A program made the translations under genes and the position numbers. Shown here in pieces: positions 47,225 to 48,308 of a stretch of DNA of 48,308 bases. The stretch comes from Alphaproteobacteria bacterium HGW-Alphaproteobacteria-11 (lineage in GTDB: Bacteria > Pseudomonadota > Alphaproteobacteria > Parvibaculales > Parvibaculaceae). The first letter of the stretch is position 1; each line of letters opens with the position of its first letter. The DNA lies in assembly GCA_002841195.1 (NCBI GenBank), contig PHEO01000004.1:1-48308 (forward strand). Reading direction: 5' to 3'. Below the pieces are notes generated by a model. That model was not told the origin of the DNA and ran no database searches. It saw only the letters and a program-made list of their open reading frames with translations.

Positions 47225-48308
47225 ATGAACGCCACCCCCGCTTCCTACCTCCTTGCCGCCCGCCTTGCGCGGCGCGAGTTGCGCGGCGGCCTCAAGGGCT
47301 TTCGCGTTTTCATCGCTTGTCTGGCGCTTGGCGTCGCGGCGATTGCCGGTGTCGGTTCGGTTTCGGCGGCGCTGACGCGCGGCCTGGCCGAAGGTGGTCA
47401 GGAAATTCTCGGCGGCGATGTCGCCATTCGACTGATCCACCGCGCGGCCAGCGCCGAGGAGCTTGCCTGGATTTCGGACGGCAATGCGATTTCCGTGGCC
47501 GCCGAAATGCGCGCAATGGCGCGCCATGTTGAGGACAAGAATGGAGTCGGCGGCGATAGCGGCGGCGCGCGCGGCCAGACGCTGGTCGAGTTGAAAGCCG
47601 TCGACAATCTCTACCCGCTCTACGGCAAAATGGAACTGGCGCCCGCCATGGATTTCGCCGAGGCGTTGGCTTTTCGCGACGGTCACTGGGGGCTTGTCGT
47701 CGAGCCCAATCTGATGTCGCGTCTCGGCGTCGCGGTGGGCGATCTCGTGCGCATCGGCGAGGCCGAACTTGAGCTTCGCGCCGCCATCGCGCGCGAGCCC
47801 GACCGTGTCGCCGACGGTTTTGCGCTCGGGCCCCGCGCGATGATTGCAATGGAGGCGCTCGAATCGACGGCGCTGGTGCAGCCCGGCAGTCTCGTCAACT
47901 TTTTCTACCGGGTGAGATTGCCCGAAGCGTTGCGCTCGTCAGCCGGCATTTCGGGCTGGGTCGCGGCGCTTGGCGAACGTTTTCCGGATGCGGGATGGCG
48001 CATTCAGGACCGCAGCGACAGTGCGCCGGGCGTGCGGCGCTTCGTCCAGCGCGTGGCGCTTTTTCTCTCGCTGGTCGGCCTCACCGCGCTTGTCGTCGGC
48101 GGCGTCGGCGTTGCCAATGCGGTCAAGTCCTATCTCGACGGCAAACGCGTCGTCATCGCCACCTTCAAATGTCTCGGCGCGCCCGGCACATTGATTTTCC
48201 GCCTCTATCTGATGCAGGTGATGGCGCTTGCCGCTGTCGGCATCGCCATCGGCCTTGTCATCGGCGGCGGCGCGCCCTTCATCGTCGAGGCGGTTGCCGG
48301 CGCCGCGA
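47225..48308 (+). CDS. ybbP: ABC transporter permease (YbbP/FtsX-like), truncated by window end
   Basis: LAARLARRELRGGLKGFRVFIACLALGVAAIAGVGSVSAALTRGL, FxxRVALFLSLVGLTALVVGGVGVANAV; no stop before window end. Confidence 0.9.
   Translation, partial: MNATPASYLLAARLARRELRGGLKGFRVFIACLALGVAAIAGVGSVSAALTRGLAEGGQEILGGDVAIRLIHRAASAEELAWISDGNAISVAAEMRAMARHVEDKNGVGGDSGGARGQTLVELKAVDNLYPLYGKMELAPAMDFAEALAFRDGHWGLVVEPNLMSRLGVAVGDLVRIGEAELELRAAIAREPDRVADGFALGPRAMIAMEALESTALVQPGSLVNFFYRVRLPEALRSSAGISGWVAALGERFPDAGWRIQDRSDSAPGVRRFVQRVALFLSLVGLTALVVGGVGVANAVKSYLDGKRVVIATFKCLGAPGTLIFRLYLMQVMALAAVGIAIGLVIGGGAPFIVEAVAGAA

Noticed and set aside
45511-48308. tesA/ybbA/ybbP as a novel export system
   Set aside because: Conserved, well-known gene neighbourhood; only the repeat between ybbA and ybbP is unusual.

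Overview
GC-rich, coding-dense chromosomal window, most likely from an alphaproteobacterium (possibly Parvibaculum-like; this is an inference from gene content and intergenic repeat style). It carries about 50 protein genes and two tRNAs (Thr-CGT, Ala-CGC). I see no rRNA, CRISPR, transposase, prophage or canonical biosynthetic cluster. Mostly ordinary blocks: tsaD / hemC-hemD-Mic60-like-hemY; homospermidine synthase; DUF1302-DUF1329-Ycf48-like; acyl-CoA operon; yggT-folD; argG-ppa; lemA-DUF3137; rlmN; ndh-phhB; tesA/ybbA-ybbP. The most unusual locus is about 8.73-9.73 kb. There a P-II signalling protein carries a 52-aa N-terminal extension that looks like a ribbon-helix-helix (RHH) DNA-binding domain. 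It is divergent from an unlisted 56-aa triple-YRG protein (DUF4278-like). The shared intergenic region holds a near-consensus sigma70-type promoter overlapped by direct and inverted repeats. Other notable items: a serine hydrolase whose beta-lactamase-like fold appears split by a four-helix membrane insertion; an SGNH-hydrolase homologue that has lost its catalytic residues; a sensorless histidine kinase translationally coupled to a HerA-like ATPase; argG directly abutting ppa; an orphan YjhX; and several families of intergenic palindromic repeats, one sitting between ybbA and ybbP. All assignments come from reading the sequence; no database search was run.
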